Assembly: GCF_038561955.2 (NCBI RefSeq)
Contig: NZ_CP138333.2
Location: forward strand, 1,116,001-1,180,000
Source of the DNA: Salinicoccus sp. Bachu38
GTDB lineage: Bacteria; Bacillota; Bacilli; Staphylococcales; Salinicoccaceae
DNA length: 64,000 nt
Reading direction: 5' to 3'
Shown: positions 62,059 to 64,000 of the stretch, piece by piece
Layout: every line of letters starts with the position of its first letter
Numbering within the stretch: the first letter of the stretch is position 1
Made by a program: the position numbers and the translations under genes
Notes under the pieces: model-generated
Told to the model about the DNA's origin: nothing
What the model saw: only the letters and a program-made list of their open reading frames with translations
Database searches by the model: none

Positions 62059-64000
62059 TTGAAAGTGAAAACGAATAGAATCATAGCTGCTGTCCTGGTG
62101 GCCGTGCTGCTCCTGACAGTCGTCGGCCTGACCGCCAAGGATCTTGTCAGGAATGTCAATCTCGGCCTGGACCTCCAGGGCGGTTTTGAAGTGCTGTATC
62201 AGGTCGAACCTTTGGAAGAAGGCGATGAAATCGATGATACGGCGGTTCAGAGCACTGCCCAGACCCTCGATTCGAGGGTGAACGTGCTCGGTGTTTCGGA
62301 ACCGAACATACAGATTGAGGAGGGCAACCGGATACGCGTCCAGCTTGCAGGGGTCGAAGACCAGGCGGAAGCACGGGAACTGCTCAGCACTCAGGCTGAA
62401 CTGACGATCCGGGATGTCGATGACAATGTCCTGCTGGACGGCTCCGACCTTGTGCAGGGCGGTGCAAGCCAGAACTTCGATGAAATGAACCAGCCGATGG
62501 TCTCGCTCGAACTGAAAGATCCGGACAAGTTCAGGGAAATCACCGAAGAGATTTCCGAGCGTCCGGCGGGAGAGAATCTGATGGTCATCTGGATGGACTT
62601 TGAGGAAGGGGAGGACAGTTTTGAAGAGGAGGTCCAGAAGGAGGACCCCAAATTCATCTCTGCCCCGAGCGTATCCCAGCCGATCAACTCCTCTGATGTC
62701 ATGATTTCAGGCGGCTTCTCCGGCCAGGAAGGTCTGGAACGTGCACAGAATATTGCCGCCCTGCTGAATTCCGGCGCCCTGCCGGTGAAACTGACGGAGA
62801 TCTATTCGACTTCCGTCGGCGCCCAGTTCGGTGAACAGGCGCTGGATGAAACGGTCACTGCCGGCCTGATTGGTGTGGCACTGGTATTCCTATACATGAT
62901 TGCATTCTATAGGCTGCCGGGTGTTGTTGCTGCAGTGACACTCACAATCTACATCTATCTGACGATATTCGGGTTCAACATGATCAGCGGGGTATTGACG
63001 CTCCCGGGCATCGCAGCCCTCATCCTCGGTGTGGGGATGGCGGTGGATGCCAACATCATCATGTACGAGCGCATAAGGGATGAACTGCGCATCGGCCGGA
63101 ATCTGAAGCAGGCCTATAAGAGGGCTTCTGCGGCTTCATTATGGACGATCGTCGATGCGAATATCACCACTCTGGTTGCCGGAGTCGTACTGTTCATCTT
63201 CGGTACAAGCAGTGTGAAAGGGTTTGCGACCATGCTGCTGCTTTCCATAATCATGAGCTTCATCACTGCGGTCTTCCTGACACGCTTCCTGCTGTCAATG
63301 CTGATCAAGTCGGGCTTCTTCAATAAGCGGCTTGGATGGTTCGGTGTGAAGGATGAGAGCAGGTTCAACATCAATGAAGGCAAGGATATAGAAGATCTGA
63401 CGACGCCATGGGACCGCTTCGACTTCGTCGGTCATGCGAAGAAATTCTTTGCATTCAGTCTGGGAACCATTCTGATCGGGCTGATCATCCTGTCCATCTT
63501 CAGATTGAACCTCGGCATCGACTTCACAAGTGGTACGAGAGCCGATATACAGACTGACGGCGAAGCGACAGTGGAGCAGGTGGAAGAGGAGCTTGAAGCG
63601 ATGGACATGCCGCCGGACAGCATCACGACGTCCGGGGAGGACATGGTGGTCGTACGCTATACGGAAAACCTCCCGCAGGATTCCGTCACCGAGATGCAGA
63701 GCACGTTCGATGACCTCTATGGCAGCGAACCGGCGATCAGTACGGTAAGCCCGGTCATCGGTCAGGAGCTGGCCAAGAATGCGGTCATCGCACTCGCCAT
63801 TGCTTCTGTCGGCATCATTCTCTATGCCTCCATACGGTTCGAGTGGCGCATGGCCCTGCCGAGTGTACTCGCCCTCATCCATGATGCCTTCATCATGGTG
63901 GCCGTCTTCTCCATCTTCCGTCTGGAAGTGGACATCACCTTCATTGCGGCAGTGCTGACGATCGTCGGCTACTCGATCAATGATACGATCGTCACATTCG
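62059..64000 (+). CDS. secDF: fused protein-export membrane protein SecDF, 3'-truncated
   Basis: The frame runs off the window end after 647 codons. It encodes SecD (helix 1, then NLGLDLQGGFEVLYQV, the P1 domain, and helices with MAVDANIIMYERIRDE) fused to SecF (NLGIDFTSGTRADIQT onward), as in other Staphylococcaceae and Bacillus. SecDF uses the proton or sodium motive force to pull exported proteins. The start is TTG 62059, 7 bases after GAGGTG; GTG 62065 is an alternative. The second half of the SecF membrane region is missing because the window ends. Confidence 0.95.
   Translation, partial: MKVKTNRIIAAVLVAVLLLTVVGLTAKDLVRNVNLGLDLQGGFEVLYQVEPLEEGDEIDDTAVQSTAQTLDSRVNVLGVSEPNIQIEEGNRIRVQLAGVEDQAEARELLSTQAELTIRDVDDNVLLDGSDLVQGGASQNFDEMNQPMVSLELKDPDKFREITEEISERPAGENLMVIWMDFEEGEDSFEEEVQKEDPKFISAPSVSQPINSSDVMISGGFSGQEGLERAQNIAALLNSGALPVKLTEIYSTSVGAQFGEQALDETVTAGLIGVALVFLYMIAFYRLPGVVAAVTLTIYIYLTIFGFNMISGVLTLPGIAALILGVGMAVDANIIMYERIRDELRIGRNLKQAYKRASAASLWTIVDANITTLVAGVVLFIFGTSSVKGFATMLLLSIIMSFITAVFLTRFLLSMLIKSGFFNKRLGWFGVKDESRFNINEGKDIEDLTTPWDRFDFVGHAKKFFAFSLGTILIGLIILSIFRLNLGIDFTSGTRADIQTDGEATVEQVEEELEAMDMPPDSITTSGEDMVVVRYTENLPQDSVTEMQSTFDDLYGSEPAISTVSPVIGQELAKNAVIALAIASVGIILYASIRFEWRMALPSVLALIHDAFIMVAVFSIFRLEVDITFIAAVLTIVGYSINDTIVTF

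Overview
The window reads as chromosomal DNA of a Gram-positive coccus of the family Staphylococcaceae. The evidence is gene order: a divergent lexA/sosA pair followed by DUF896-tkt-yneF, and comC-radC ... mreC-mreD-rplU-prp-rpmA-obg-ruvAB-queA-tgt-yajC-secDF. rpmA also carries the Prp-cleavable N-terminus used by Firmicutes. Base composition is clearly higher in GC than Staphylococcus sensu stricto and many proteins are acidic, so a Salinicoccus-like halotolerant relative is the best inference; the species cannot be fixed from the window.

Layout. 0-4.4 kb: end of a CAP-domain protein, then the SOS control region (lexA <-> sosA with three LexA boxes), a DUF896 gene, transketolase and yneF. 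4.4-10.3 kb: a peptide-type binding lipoprotein, a small orphan gene behind a convincing SigB-type promoter, and a heterodimeric ABC exporter. 10.3-16.9 kb: ccdA-ccdC, a convergent yneK-like gene, a DUF1659/DUF2922/YvrJ trio, and sbcD-sbcC. 16.9-23.5 kb: a DHA2-type efflux pump, SCO copper chaperone, CDF metal exporter, nucleoside hydrolase plus ribokinase, and an MFS carrier. 23.6-28.6 kb: a strikingly AT-rich island with two divergent units, an opine-dehydrogenase-family gene with an RpiR-type regulator on one strand and an SbnB-like dehydrogenase with a GltS-like carrier on the other. This looks like an acquired module for opine or N-carboxyalkyl amino acid metabolism. 28.6-39.7 kb: Bcr-type pump, several stress-type oxidoreductases (two behind SigB-like promoters), an AGE-family epimerase, an orphan binding lipoprotein, an SDR, a broken amidohydrolase, an Rrf2 regulator, a second DUF896 gene and a luciferase-like oxidoreductase. 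39.8-43 kb: SprT-like protein and a two-component system beside a small membrane-protein operon with tandem 11-bp repeats. 43-64 kb: comC-radC, then an interruption of about 9 kb before the mreC...secDF housekeeping block.

The radC-mreC interruption carries a second heterodimeric ABC exporter, a membrane protein, and an S-box-controlled methionine transporter (metN-metI-metQ) with an aminotransferase. It is bounded by two copies of a roughly 150-nt structured RNA element that ends in a near-identical terminator. The copies keep a hairpin by compensatory changes, share a promoter layout, and one copy encodes a mini-ORF whose Shine-Dalgarno sequence is buried in an 11-bp helix. This duplicated RNA and the AT-rich opine-type island are the two most promising undescribed systems in the window. 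No tRNA, rRNA, CRISPR array or intact insertion sequence was seen.
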